A DNA stretch of 64,000 nucleotides. Source: CAZHON01 sp964534565 (lineage in GTDB: Bacteria > Patescibacteriota > Gracilibacteria > Peribacterales > Peribacteraceae). The notes below the pieces were generated by a model. The model saw only the letters and a program-made list of their open reading frames with translations. It did not search any database and was not told the origin of the DNA. The first letter of the stretch is position 1. Every line of letters begins with the position of its first letter. A program made the position numbers and the translations under genes. Of this stretch, positions 36,696-45,069 are shown piece after piece. The stretch lies in assembly GCA_964534565.1 (NCBI GenBank), contig CAZHON010000001.1:1-64000 (forward strand), in the 5' to 3' direction.

Positions 36696-36771
36696 TCGGG
36701 GTGGCAGGATTCGAACCTGCGACCTCCACGTCTGGAAACGTGGCGCTCTAACCAGGCTGAGCTACACCCTG
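36696..36771 (-). tRNA. Unusual tRNA, Pro-like body with 8-nt anticodon loop
   Basis: Good D-arm (GCTC/GAGC) and T-arm (GCAGG-TTCGAAT-CCTGC). The acceptor CAGGGTG / CACCCCG has a C1-G72 pair, A73 discriminator and one A-C mismatch, features seen in tRNA-Pro. The anticodon stem CCACG/CGTGG encloses TTTCCAGA, eight bases instead of seven (or a 6-bp stem with a 6-nt loop). The anticodon is therefore ambiguous (TCC, CCA or TTC). CCA is not encoded, unlike its neighbour tRNA-Trp. It may be a specialised, frameshifting or decayed tRNA. Confidence 0.75.
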
Positions 36772-36822
36772 AGGGAAATGACCTGCCCACACTAGGTTTC
36801 TCCATGAAGAAATCAACTCGTT

Positions 36823-38709
36823 TCAGCGATTTTCGTCGACAATTTTCTTGAGCCGAATCGCCTCAGCATTCTTCGGATCGTCATGCAACACGCGTCGAAG
36901 GACGGAGTCTGCGTCCATCCACCTCTTCTCTCCCATCGCTTGCCGCACGAGTGCGAGCAGCAGTTCCGTTGTCGGCACATCGGTCACATGGCGCGCGTCA
37001 TCCAAATGCTTCTTCGCTTCGGGGAAGTTGTTCTGTTTCTGAAGGATCGTTGCCAACATCACATGCGCATCAGCTGAGCTTGGGTTCCATTGCAGTGCGA
37101 GTTTCAACTGAGTCACCGCTTCGTCCGTCTTGTTTTGGGCGAGGAGAATGCGTGCCAACTCTAACCGTGCCTCCACGAAGGAGGGGTCCATGACTATGGC
37201 CTGACGCAGGTCAGTTTCCGCAGTGGTGGAGTCGCCTGTTTGGCGCAGCAGAGAGCCCAATGCGTACAGTGCATCGGGCGTGGAGGGGGCCATGACCTGG
37301 GCCTTTTCGAACTCCTCCTTCGCACTCTCGATATCTCCCGTTTTGGCATAAATGTACCCGGCGGAAAGATGGAGTCGTGCATCATCACCGTATCGAAGTC
37401 CCTCCTTTAGCGTATCGAACGCGCCCTGCAAATCTCCCTCAGCCTTCTTCAGGTTCACGAGTGCGATGCGTGCCGAAACGGAAGACGGTGCAACCTCGAG
37501 TGTGTGTGAGAAGAGCGTGTCAGGGAGACTCCATGTCATCACGGCTTTCTTGCTCTGTACGACGAGGATTGCGATCACCGCTGCAACAAGTGCTGCCAAC
37601 CCCGAGAGCCACTGCTTGTTCAGGTTTGTGCGCAGTAGTTCGTAGAGTTGAGCGACGATGAGCAAAAGACCGATGCAGGGAAGGTATGCGTAGTGATCGG
37701 CCGCGAGGGTGGGAATACCGCCCATGCGTGCGTTGAACAATGTCGGCGCAAGCAGCAACAAGAAGAAGGCGAGTCCGAACGCAAAGGACACTCCCCTCCT
37801 CCACATCCACACCGTAAATCCAATGAGCGCGAGCGTGAGGAAGACGGCGAATGCATAGTCCGGAGACACGAGCGAAACCGTCTGCAATTGATCGTACGAC
37901 ACCTGGAGAGGGAGCAGGAGGAAGAGTTTGCCGATGGTGTATGCAAGGCTCTTACAAGCCAAAAGAAGGGTCTCCCCTATTCCGTATGTATCGACGATGT
38001 GCGCCTTTCCTGCAATGGCGACCACCGCAAAGATGACTGCGAGAAGGAAGTGCGCTGCCAGGTACTTGATGCTCTGCCTCCACGATTCATCGCGAATCAT
38101 TCGTCGACGAAGGAGCAGCACCAGAGGAAGTCCAATGACGCTGACCTTTGAAAGGAGGGCGAGCAGGAAGAAGAGCACGCTCCATGGGTACGACTTCATC
38201 GTGTGGCGCAGGTGCCACTCGTAGGAAAGGAGTGTCAGGAGTGCGAAGAAGGTCATGAGCAAATCCTTGCGCGCGCTAATCCACACCACTGCTTCCGTTT
38301 GAATAGGAAGGATTGTAAACAGCACTGCTGCAACAAGCCCGGTCAGTCGCTTTCGGGTGAGGAGTGTGACGTACCAGGCAACGAGGCAGCCGTTGAGGGC
38401 ATGGAGAATGAGGTTCGTAAGGTGGAATCCAAAGGGGTTCAACTTCCACATCGTAAAGTCCGCATGAAGACTGAGGATCGTCAGCGGCAAATAGAGCTCG
38501 GGGTCGTAGGTGGTGAATGCCAATCGCAATGCGTCGGCGAATGTCGAGCGCACGGCCAGGTTCCCCAGGACCAGGAAGCTGTCGTCGATCGCAGAGAAGT
38601 CGAACTGAAGAGCAATGCCGTACACATACCACGTGAGCCCCGTGATCACGGCGATGACGAGGATGGTGTCGAGCTGTTTGCTGTACCGGTGGAGGAAGGA
38701 GGAAAGCAT
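36823..38709 (-). CDS. TMTC-like membrane glycosyltransferase with TPR tail
   Basis: 628 aa. About ten predicted membrane helices (residues ~15-420) are followed by five or six TPR repeats to the end (ALYALGSLLRQTGDSTTAE, ARLELARILLAQNKTDEAV and others). The NPFGFHLTNLILHALNGCLVAW segment and AVVWISARKDLL match the DUF1736/TMTC O-mannosyltransferase class of GT-C enzymes. These use lipid-linked sugars to modify secreted proteins, plausibly the large surface proteins here (inference). TATACT lies 8 nt before the ATG. Confidence 0.78.
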   Translation of the reverse strand: MLSSFLHRYSKQLDTILVIAVITGLTWYVYGIALQFDFSAIDDSFLVLGNLAVRSTFADALRLAFTTYDPELYLPLTILSLHADFTMWKLNPFGFHLTNLILHALNGCLVAWYVTLLTRKRLTGLVAAVLFTILPIQTEAVVWISARKDLLMTFFALLTLLSYEWHLRHTMKSYPWSVLFFLLALLSKVSVIGLPLVLLLRRRMIRDESWRQSIKYLAAHFLLAVIFAVVAIAGKAHIVDTYGIGETLLLACKSLAYTIGKLFLLLPLQVSYDQLQTVSLVSPDYAFAVFLTLALIGFTVWMWRRGVSFAFGLAFFLLLLAPTLFNARMGGIPTLAADHYAYLPCIGLLLIVAQLYELLRTNLNKQWLSGLAALVAAVIAILVVQSKKAVMTWSLPDTLFSHTLEVAPSSVSARIALVNLKKAEGDLQGAFDTLKEGLRYGDDARLHLSAGYIYAKTGDIESAKEEFEKAQVMAPSTPDALYALGSLLRQTGDSTTAETDLRQAIVMDPSFVEARLELARILLAQNKTDEAVTQLKLALQWNPSSADAHVMLATILQKQNNFPEAKKHLDDARHVTDVPTTELLLALVRQAMGEKRWMDADSVLRRVLHDDPKNAEAIRLKKIVDENR

Positions 38710-38752
38710 GGGAGGGTAGTATACCTCCTAAACGCATTTTTTTCGTGACTAT

Positions 38753-38999
38753 GGTCATGGAGACTCCATGACCCCCGTCTGGAGGGGATCGAGTACTCCC
38801 CTCTTCTCCAATTTTTACCGAGCCCTGTGTGATGAGGAAAAAAAGTGCGGAGATTTTTCTCCGTTTGGAAAAAAGTGGAGGGGTGGAGTGGGTCACCGGA
38901 GGGGGTGACCAGTGGAGGGGTGACGTTCTCGTGTTGACCAGGGTCACAAATCTGCAGACTGACTATAGATGACCCGTGTCGTGACCCTGTTCGCTCTAT
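38753..38999. promoter_or_regulatory. Dense cluster of inverted repeats with GGTCAC half-sites
   Basis: A 10-bp perfect inverted repeat (GGTCATGGAG, 1-nt spacer) lies at 38753-38773 and GAGGGGA/TCCCCTC at 38782-38803. CGGAGA-TTTT-TCTCCG follows near 38850 and GGTCACC/GGTGACC near 38890-38911. A wider GGGTCAC/GTGACCC pair spans about 38940-38991. Together they fill the ~440-bp gap before the HTH/coiled-coil gene at 39150. They look like binding sites for a dimeric protein, or several hairpins. No gene is recognised in the gap. Confidence 0.55.
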
Positions 39000-39149
39000 T
39001 CATGATGAACCTTTACTGTAAGCCATTTGGAGGGGCAGTGAACAGGGGTGACCCTCATCATGATCATGGTCAAAGAAGAGGAAGTGGAGACCCTCTTCAC
39101 GTGCCTCCATTTGAAATGGTACTGTTTGGTCACTCTTTCCTTCCTCTTC

Positions 39150-39779
39150 ATGCCTGCTTTCTACACGATCAAACAAGCCGTCGATCACACGGGAAAATCT
39201 GCCAGCACCGTGCGCCGTTTGGTGCGCGAGATTGTTGCCGACGATAAGCACAAAGATCGTGCAGAAATTGAACCCACTCCTGCTGAGGCAAAGAAGATGA
39301 CGCAGCAGGGCATTCAGTTTGCATGGAAGATCAGTGAGGAGTTGTTGCTTCGTGAATTCAAAACTCTCTCCGAAACCGCACAGACAAAAACGGCAGGGGA
39401 GTCGGAATTGGCAGAGCTTTTGAGGGGCGAGCTCATGAGCAAAGAGAATCAATTGAAGACGAAGGACACACAGATCGAGCAACTGGGAACGATCATCACA
39501 TCACTCAATGAACGTCTGCGAGAGGGGAATGTGCTCATGGCCGCTCTGCACCAGCAGATCCAATTGCCACAGCAAACTGCAACGGCGCAGATCGAAGAAG
39601 AGCGTCCGACTGAGGTCAAAATTCCCGAGATCAAAGTGATGAAGGCGAAGCAGGGGAAGCAGAAGGCGATGAACAAGATTCAACCGATGCCAAAGGCCTC
39701 TCAAGTGACCCCGGTCACGGCTCCGGTAGGTGCCTCCAAGACGCGAAAGAGGAGCTGGTTGGCCGTTATCTTTGGATAA
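39150..39779 (+). CDS. HTH plus coiled-coil DNA-binding protein
   Basis: 209 aa. The N-terminus (MPAFYTIKQAVDHTGKSAS-TVRRLVRE) is a helix-turn-helix of the kind found in plasmid-type Rep/Kfr-like accessory proteins. A long coiled coil follows (residues ~85-150, KENQLKTKDTQIEQLGTIIT), and then a basic tail ending KTRKRSWLAVIFG, which may touch the membrane. The ATG at 39150 is preferred, as the open extension to 39048 runs through the repeat region. It may bind the palindromes upstream; this is inference. Confidence 0.6.
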   Translation: MPAFYTIKQAVDHTGKSASTVRRLVREIVADDKHKDRAEIEPTPAEAKKMTQQGIQFAWKISEELLLREFKTLSETAQTKTAGESELAELLRGELMSKENQLKTKDTQIEQLGTIITSLNERLREGNVLMAALHQQIQLPQQTATAQIEEERPTEVKIPEIKVMKAKQGKQKAMNKIQPMPKASQVTPVTAPVGASKTRKRSWLAVIFG

Positions 39780-39824
39780 ACCTCACATATGGCTCAGAAG
39801 CGGTAAACGTGGTACAATGAGGAG

Positions 39825-40691
39825 ATGGACATTGAAATCCAAATCCACCGCCCATTCCTTCTCCTCCTCATTCTGGGGGGATTTGGATGGTTTGTGTATT
39901 GGGCAGTCAGCGCGCATCCGCAAGCGAGTGCAGAGGCCCCTGTGGGAGGAAGCGGCCAATCGCAGGCCGAGGTCGCTATGGAAGCGGAGGAGAGCGTGCG
40001 TTCCATTCGCGAGCAGCAAGCAGTCTTAAGCAAGCGAGAGGGGATTTTAAGAGCGCAATTGGAGCTGCTTTTGGAAGAGAAATTGGATGCCGGCAATGAC
40101 CCTGCATTGCTCGATCAAATCACCACAGCAACACACAAGCTGGTCGATCTTTTGGCTGACCAACGGGCTGCGGATGAAGCGCTGAAAGGCTCTCTGCGAG
40201 ACCTGTGGGAAGCCGAAGGAAACGCGATGCAGTACTCACGATCACAAACGACAAGTGACTCAATTTCACTCGAATGGCCGGTCACTCCAGCCCTTGGAAT
40301 CTCGGCCCACTTCCACGATGCGTCGTACAAGAAACGCTTTGGCATGGAGCACAACGCGATCGATATTCCCGTCGCCCAAAACAGTGATGTGCACGCTGCT
40401 GCAGACGGCATTGTTGCGAAGGTTTCGGATAAGGGGATGGGCTTCAACTCGCTCATCATTCAGCACGCAAACGGGTACGCAACACTCTACGGTCACGTGA
40501 CAAAATTCCTCGTCAGCGAAGGGGAGCATGTGCGAGCAGGGGACATTGTGGCGCTGTCCGGAGGACGCCCAGGAACACCGGGAGCGGGACTGTTCACAAC
40601 GGGCTCACACCTGCACTTCGAACTGCACCAAAACGGAACGCCGATCGACCCTCAGCAGTTCCTGAACATGAGCGAATTGCTGTCACAGTGA
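39825..40691 (+). CDS. M23 family (LytM-type) peptidase, membrane anchored
   Basis: 288 aa. N-terminal membrane anchor (FLLLLILGGFGWFVYWAV), a coiled-coil region (residues ~55-130), then the M23 domain: H in FGMEHNAIDIPV with its Asp, then HANGYATLYGHVTKF and the catalytic HLHFE. It cleaves peptidoglycan cross-bridges or, in EnvC/NlpD-like roles, activates amidases. TGG-TACAAT ends 6 nt before the ATG, and GAGGAG between could also act as an SD. The stop overlaps the convergent HD gene by 9 bp. Confidence 0.9.
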   Translation: MDIEIQIHRPFLLLLILGGFGWFVYWAVSAHPQASAEAPVGGSGQSQAEVAMEAEESVRSIREQQAVLSKREGILRAQLELLLEEKLDAGNDPALLDQITTATHKLVDLLADQRAADEALKGSLRDLWEAEGNAMQYSRSQTTSDSISLEWPVTPALGISAHFHDASYKKRFGMEHNAIDIPVAQNSDVHAAADGIVAKVSDKGMGFNSLIIQHANGYATLYGHVTKFLVSEGEHVRAGDIVALSGGRPGTPGAGLFTTGSHLHFELHQNGTPIDPQQFLNMSELLSQ

Positions 40692-41798
40692 CGCACTGAT
40701 TTCTGCCGCCGTGATGGTCGCAAATTCATCCGTCATTCCGGCGACGTAGTCTTTCACGGCGTCGATCAATTCGGAGTCCGTTCGCATCTTCAAATCGAGA
40801 ACTTTTTGCGGAGGATTTTTGTAGAAATTCTCACAGAGAATCTCGACGATTTTTTGTCCGTCTGCAATGCGTAGAGCAACACTCGGATGGAGGTACATGT
40901 GCTTCCATAAAAACGCGCGAAGCTCATCCATCTTTGCTCGGAAATTTTTGGAAAATCCGATGAGAGGGGAGTGCTGCTTGAAGACGTCTTGAACGGAGGT
41001 CACCTTCGAAGTTTCGATGCGATGACCTGACTCTTGATAGAGGTCCGTGACCATGAGATCGATGAGGGACCCGCGGAGCGAAGTACCCCGGTCATGACTC
41101 TGGTCACACGCCTCTTTTCCGAGCTCAGTTTTGGAGATGTCGTGGAGGGTGAAGAGCCCTTGGGTCAGACCATCGTCACTGTCGTGCGCGGTGTAGGCAA
41201 TCTCGTCACTGAGGTTCACGACCTGGGCCTCGAGTGTGTGACCTGCCCCCTCCGGAAGTGGGTCACCAGAAGGGTGGTCATGAGGGGTCACATGCTTGAG
41301 CATTCCCATCAAAATTTCCTTGTTCAAATTGAGCCCCTGAAAGCTGTCACTGTGGTGCTCGAGTAGGGTCACGATTCGGTGACTCTGGAGGTTGTGTTCA
41401 AACGTGCTTCCATGGGTACGCATCCAGACATCGATTGCCTGTTCACCGCCGTGTCCAAATGGTGGGTGACCAAGGTCATGAGCAAGGCCAATGCATTCGC
41501 ATAGATCCTCGTTTAACTGCAGTGTTCGACCAATATCACGACTGACCTGGGCCACCTCCAACGTATGCGTAAGGCGTGTTCGATAGTGGTCTCCATCTCC
41601 GGTCACGAAGACCTGGGTCTTGCCTTTCAGTCGTCGAAAAGACGTCGAGTGAATGATGCGATCGCGGTCACGTTGGAATGCAAATCGAGTGGCATCAATG
41701 GTGTCCGGAAACTCCCGTCCAAGCACCCCTCCATGACCCACGGCATACGGTGCCAGTTGAGAGTTCGCGGCGGCGATGCGAGAGGAGAGATCTTTCAT
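40683..41798 (-). CDS. HD-domain deoxyguanosinetriphosphate triphosphohydrolase-like protein
   Basis: 371 aa. dGTPase/YfbR-like HD family: DRDRIIHSTSFRRLKGKTQVF, the metal His in RTRLTHTLEVAQ, HD in LAHDLGHPPFGHGGE, and LSDEIAYTAHDSDDGL. It hydrolyses dNTPs to deoxynucleosides and triphosphate. The ATG at 41798 fits the family (SSRIAAANSQLAPYAV), with TGG-TATACT 10 nt upstream. The coding sequence is unusually rich in GGTCAC/GTGACC hexamers. Confidence 0.9.
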   Translation of the reverse strand: MKDLSSRIAAANSQLAPYAVGHGGVLGREFPDTIDATRFAFQRDRDRIIHSTSFRRLKGKTQVFVTGDGDHYRTRLTHTLEVAQVSRDIGRTLQLNEDLCECIGLAHDLGHPPFGHGGEQAIDVWMRTHGSTFEHNLQSHRIVTLLEHHSDSFQGLNLNKEILMGMLKHVTPHDHPSGDPLPEGAGHTLEAQVVNLSDEIAYTAHDSDDGLTQGLFTLHDISKTELGKEACDQSHDRGTSLRGSLIDLMVTDLYQESGHRIETSKVTSVQDVFKQHSPLIGFSKNFRAKMDELRAFLWKHMYLHPSVALRIADGQKIVEILCENFYKNPPQKVLDLKMRTDSELIDAVKDYVAGMTDEFATITAAEISASL

Positions 41799-41855
41799 GT
41801 GAGGGGTCAGTATACCACAGTTGCATTTCACCCAGTCGGGGGTAGCTTGAGGGGT

Positions 41856-42095
41856 ATGACAAAACGACCATCAGAAAACAGAGACGAGTCGGACATGCCG
41901 GCACGTGTGACGAAACGCTCACTCGAAGCGTTGGGGCAAGAGTTGGGAATAGTTGGAGGGTATGATTTGCCGTCAGGTCGTGGTGCATTGAGAGATCGAT
42001 ACCGGGATCTACTTTTCATTCAACAAGCACGTGACGAAGGCGATCATCGAGCTGCCGAGTGGATGAAGAAAGTGATGCCGAATGATGAAGATTAA
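41856..42095 (+). CDS. Hypothetical small protein
   Basis: 79 aa, charged, helical (MTKRPSENRDESDMPARV...). Not recognised. TAGCTT lies 7 nt before the ATG and a strong terminator follows, both supporting a real gene. Divergent from the HD gene. Confidence 0.6.
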   Translation: MTKRPSENRDESDMPARVTKRSLEALGQELGIVGGYDLPSGRGALRDRYRDLLFIQQARDEGDHRAAEWMKKVMPNDED

Positions 42096-42101
42096 TTCTT
42101 C

Positions 42102-42135
42102 AAAAAAGACCCCCGTTTTTGCAGGAGTCTTTTTT
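42102..42135. terminator. Bidirectional intrinsic terminator
   Basis: AAAAAAGAC...GTCTTTTTT stem with an inner CC/GG pairing, working in both directions. It follows the 79-aa gene at 41856. Confidence 0.85.
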
Positions 42136-42137
42136 GA

Positions 42138-42304
42138 GTCCTCGTTGCCGTTGGTAAGCACGACGCTTGATCCCTGGTAGTACCAGGTGGGTGGCCGCAT
42201 CCTAGGACCCACGGGTCGAAGGAGAGTTGGCTTCCCGAGAAGCGAATTAGGAAAAAAACGTAAGTGCTCCTGACGCGAAACGAAGAGAGATTTATTCTAG
42301 CACG
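42138..42304. other. Structured non-coding stretch
   Basis: 167 bp without an ORF. It contains the perfect inverted repeat CCTGGTA-G-TACCAGG (about 42173-42187) and a second stem GTGGGT / ACCCAC with an internal loop (about 42187-42213). It could be a small RNA or the 3' UTR of yfiH. No known RNA family is recognised. Confidence 0.4.
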
Positions 42305-42982
42305 TTATCGTAAAACACACCCGAGCATGTTGCGTTTTCCATGTTGCACTTGGTCACGATCTCCACCCCTGTAACTCCACAGAAATTTGTTCTCGCATGA
42401 AGTGCATAATTGCACGCGTTCCATGTGCACTTTTTTCACGCCACATTCTTCGAATTGTGCATCGGCAATTGCACGAAGGTCCGCGTGATTGTTGTGAAAA
42501 AATTTCGGATCAATTCCAGGAAGTTCAACGACCGGATTTGTGAAGCCACTATGCTCGAGACAGAGTGACGGTGCAGCACCGACAAGGAGCTCACTTGGGT
42601 CGACGGTGAACTCCTCCATGAGCTGGGTCACGGTGTGGGGAATGACGCGCGCGAGAAGACCCTTCCATCCGGCGTGAATCACAGCGGCAACATCTTGCTT
42701 CGGCGCGTAACAAACAAAGCTCTGACAGTCGGCGCTCAGTGTGAAGAGTGTGAGCCCTCGGGTCACCGTGACCTGGGCATCGGCCTGGGTCAGACTCTGT
42801 TCATCGGTGGCACGATCAACCGTGACCACTGTTCCTCCGTGGACCTGATGCAGATGTGACCCGTGTTCCGTTCCAAGTTGAGTCATCGCTTCTTCAAAAT
42901 TCACATCGTCCGTTTTGTTCCACCACGCGACTGACAGTCGGTCGGAGTAGGGGAGCAGGTTTGAAAACGGAGTGAGGATCAT
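42305..42982 (-). CDS. YfiH-family laccase-domain protein
   Basis: 225 aa. The family metal and catalytic motifs are clear: SHLHQVHGGTVV, LSADCQSFVCY, AAVIHAGWKGLLARV, and the C-terminal CTSCENKFLWSYRG. YfiH/PgeF proteins are purine nucleoside phosphorylase/adenosine deaminase-type enzymes and peptidoglycan-editing factors. Its ATG overlaps the nnrD stop by 4 nt, so it is coupled to nnrD. Confidence 0.92.
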   Translation of the reverse strand: MILTPFSNLLPYSDRLSVAWWNKTDDVNFEEAMTQLGTEHGSHLHQVHGGTVVTVDRATDEQSLTQADAQVTVTRGLTLFTLSADCQSFVCYAPKQDVAAVIHAGWKGLLARVIPHTVTQLMEEFTVDPSELLVGAAPSLCLEHSGFTNPVVELPGIDPKFFHNNHADLRAIADAQFEECGVKKVHMERVQLCTSCENKFLWSYRGGDRDQVQHGKRNMLGCVLR

Positions 42983-43794
42983 TTGGAAAGTCGGTGCAAT
43001 GCGGGAGCGATCTGGTCGATGACTTGGAGCGTGGTGTAGCCGTACCCAAACTGTTTGTGGAGAGTTGCCCCTGCCTGCTTGATGACACGTGTTCCAAGGA
43101 CAGCCGCATCGAAGGGGGAGAGCCCCTGCGCCATCAGTCCCGCAACCAGTCCTGCAAGCGCATCACCGGTGCCGCCCTTGGTCAGGCCCGGGTCGCCACC
43201 TTTCACGACGGCATGCTTGCCCGTGGGGCCGGCCACAAAATCCTCTGCACCCTTCAGCAGCACCGTGCACCCCAGTACCTTCGCGAGTGCCAGCACGAGC
43301 TCGGTAATTTCCTTGCGAGGAGCATCGGTCAGTTTCTGCCCCGTGAGCGTTTCGAGTTCCCCGAGGTGTGGAGTCAGTACCACGGGTGATTTCTTTTTGA
43401 TCATCTTCACGATCGTGGGTTTGAGTGCGCGAGCGTCGAGCACCATGGCGCACGGACAATTGCTGATGAGCATCTTCAACGCCGCATCATTCTCTTTCGT
43501 CTCCGCCATGCCCGGTCCCATCACCACACTGTGCACGTCGAGCAGCAGGGGGAAGAGATCCCGCACATCTTGCTCGTCGAGACTGTTATTCTCGAATGTC
43601 TCCACGATGAAACCGGGAGACGCCATCTTGGTAGGAAGCTCGTTGCATTCATGCACGACCGGGTAAACCAGGTCGACCCCGCTGGCCTGTGCCGCGAGTG
43701 CGGAAAAAATCGGAGCCCCGTGAAACTCGTGGCTGCCGCCGATGACGGCGACGGTTCCGTTCTCACCTTTGTGCGAATTCTTGGCGCGCTTCAT
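42979..43794 (-). CDS. nnrD: ADP-dependent NAD(P)H-hydrate dehydratase
   Basis: 271 aa, ribokinase-fold YjeF C-terminal domain without the NnrE epimerase half. GTVAVIGGSHEFHGAP near the N-terminus, VVMGPGMAE, VLTPHLGELETLTG, and the nucleotide site GGTGDALAGLVAGL are visible. It repairs hydrated NADH/NADPH. TAAGAT lies 6 nt before the ATG; the downstream yfiH overlaps by 4 nt. Confidence 0.92.
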   Translation of the reverse strand: MKRAKNSHKGENGTVAVIGGSHEFHGAPIFSALAAQASGVDLVYPVVHECNELPTKMASPGFIVETFENNSLDEQDVRDLFPLLLDVHSVVMGPGMAETKENDAALKMLISNCPCAMVLDARALKPTIVKMIKKKSPVVLTPHLGELETLTGQKLTDAPRKEITELVLALAKVLGCTVLLKGAEDFVAGPTGKHAVVKGGDPGLTKGGTGDALAGLVAGLMAQGLSPFDAAVLGTRVIKQAGATLHKQFGYGYTTLQVIDQIAPALHRLSK

Positions 43795-43803
43795 GACCCG
43801 ATC

Positions 43804-44916
43804 TTACTCTGTGCGTCCAAACGTCGAAATCGTTCGTTCCACCGCGTCCATGAATTTGGAACGGAAATGCGTCTGGGAGAAACGCTCTGCCTCATGGCGA
43901 ATCGTCGCTCGATCGAAATGCATTCCTTGGAATTTCGTGAGTGCTTGCTCCAGAGAGTCGGTGGTTTGAGCGTGGAACAGCACGCCGGTCTTGCCTTCCT
44001 CCACGGCATCCAACGCACCGCCTTTCCCAAACGCAATGGCAGGAGTTCCACAGGCCTGGGCTTCCAAGAGCACCATTCCGGCATCTTCTTCCTGCGGGAA
44101 GAGAAGGGCCCTGGAAGAGGCGTAGAGGGCCGGAAGGTGTTCATCCTCGACTCGACCCAGAAAACGCACCGTAGGCCCCGCCAATTGTCGTAGGCGAGCT
44201 TCCTCGCGGCCACCGCCGGCGATCCAAAGCGGCAATTGCAGTTTGTTGCAGGCCGCAATGATCAAATCAAACCGTTTGTAGGGGACCATGCGACCGATGG
44301 CAAAGAACGGCGCATCGGCGGCAGGGTGTTGGAGCGGGGTTTCGAAAAAGTGTGTGTGCACCGGAGGCGGAAGCACCTCGCTCGTGCGTCCGTAAATTCT
44401 GAAAATGCGTTCCTGCGTGGTGTGAGAGTTTGCGAGGAAAGTGTCCGTACGTTTTGCGGTGGAGAGATCCCACCGACGCAATCGACTGAGCATGCGTCGC
44501 ACGGTTTTTCGAAGCAGGTGTGGGACATGGAAATCGTTGAGGTACTGCTCCTGCATTTCCCACGCGTAGCGCATGGGTGTGTGGCAGTAGCACACATGCA
44601 CCGCAGTGCTGGGCACGATGATTCCTTTCGCAACCGCGTGTGACGAACTGATGACGACATCGAATCCTTTCAGATCAAGTTCCTCCAGTGCGCGCGGCAA
44701 CAACGGCAACAGAAGTTCGTGCTGACCGAGAAGTGTGTAGAGTTTTTGCAAACGAGGAATCGTGCGAATGTCCGCATTTTTCAGCGGACCCAAACGCTCG
44801 GGTCGTGCGACTGTGGTGAAGAGCGGTGCGTCCGGAAAAAGCTCATGCAATTCCGCGAGAACGTGTTCCGCTCCGCCGAATGTGACAAGCCAGTCTGCGA
44901 CGATTGCGATCTTCAT
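43804..44916 (-). CDS. GT4-family glycosyltransferase (WbaZ-like)
   Basis: 370 aa. N-terminal MKIAIVADWLVTFGGAEHVL and VCYCHTPMRYAWEM are typical of mannosyltransferases of the WbaZ/GT4 group. The donor site shows AIGRMVPYKRFDLII, WIAGGGREEARL, FPQEEDAGMVLLEAQACG. The ATG at 44916 fits the family; TATACT, the end of an octamer array, lies 7 nt upstream. Probably builds a surface polysaccharide or glycolipid. Confidence 0.88.
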   Translation of the reverse strand: MKIAIVADWLVTFGGAEHVLAELHELFPDAPLFTTVARPERLGPLKNADIRTIPRLQKLYTLLGQHELLLPLLPRALEELDLKGFDVVISSSHAVAKGIIVPSTAVHVCYCHTPMRYAWEMQEQYLNDFHVPHLLRKTVRRMLSRLRRWDLSTAKRTDTFLANSHTTQERIFRIYGRTSEVLPPPVHTHFFETPLQHPAADAPFFAIGRMVPYKRFDLIIAACNKLQLPLWIAGGGREEARLRQLAGPTVRFLGRVEDEHLPALYASSRALLFPQEEDAGMVLLEAQACGTPAIAFGKGGALDAVEEGKTGVLFHAQTTDSLEQALTKFQGMHFDRATIRHEAERFSQTHFRSKFMDAVERTISTFGRTE

Positions 44917-44923
44917 TGGGTGA

Positions 44924-44966
44924 AGTATAGAAGTATAAAAGTAGAAAAAGTATAGAAGTATGGAAG
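44924..44966 (-). repeat. Phased 8-bp repeat array before the glycosyltransferase
   Basis: On the minus strand CATACTTC, TATACTTT, a 9-nt variant, TATACTTC, TATACTTC. The final TATACT is the -10-like box 7 nt before the ATG at 44916. Confidence 0.75.
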
Positions 44967-45021
44967 GGATAGAGCGGCAAATTCTTTCGCCAAACATTTC
45001 TCAAGTATTCACTCGCGCTTT

Positions 45022-45061
45022 TTTACTTTTATACTTCTACACTTTTTCACTTAGATATACT
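45022..45061 (+). repeat. Phased 8-bp repeat array before the FtsQ-like gene
   Basis: TTTTACTT-TTATACTT-CTACACTT-TTTCACTT followed by AGATATACT. Exact 8-bp register; the terminal TATACT lies 8 nt before the ATG at 45070. Back to back with the array at 44924-44966. Confidence 0.75.
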
Positions 45062-45069
45062 CTCCCCCG

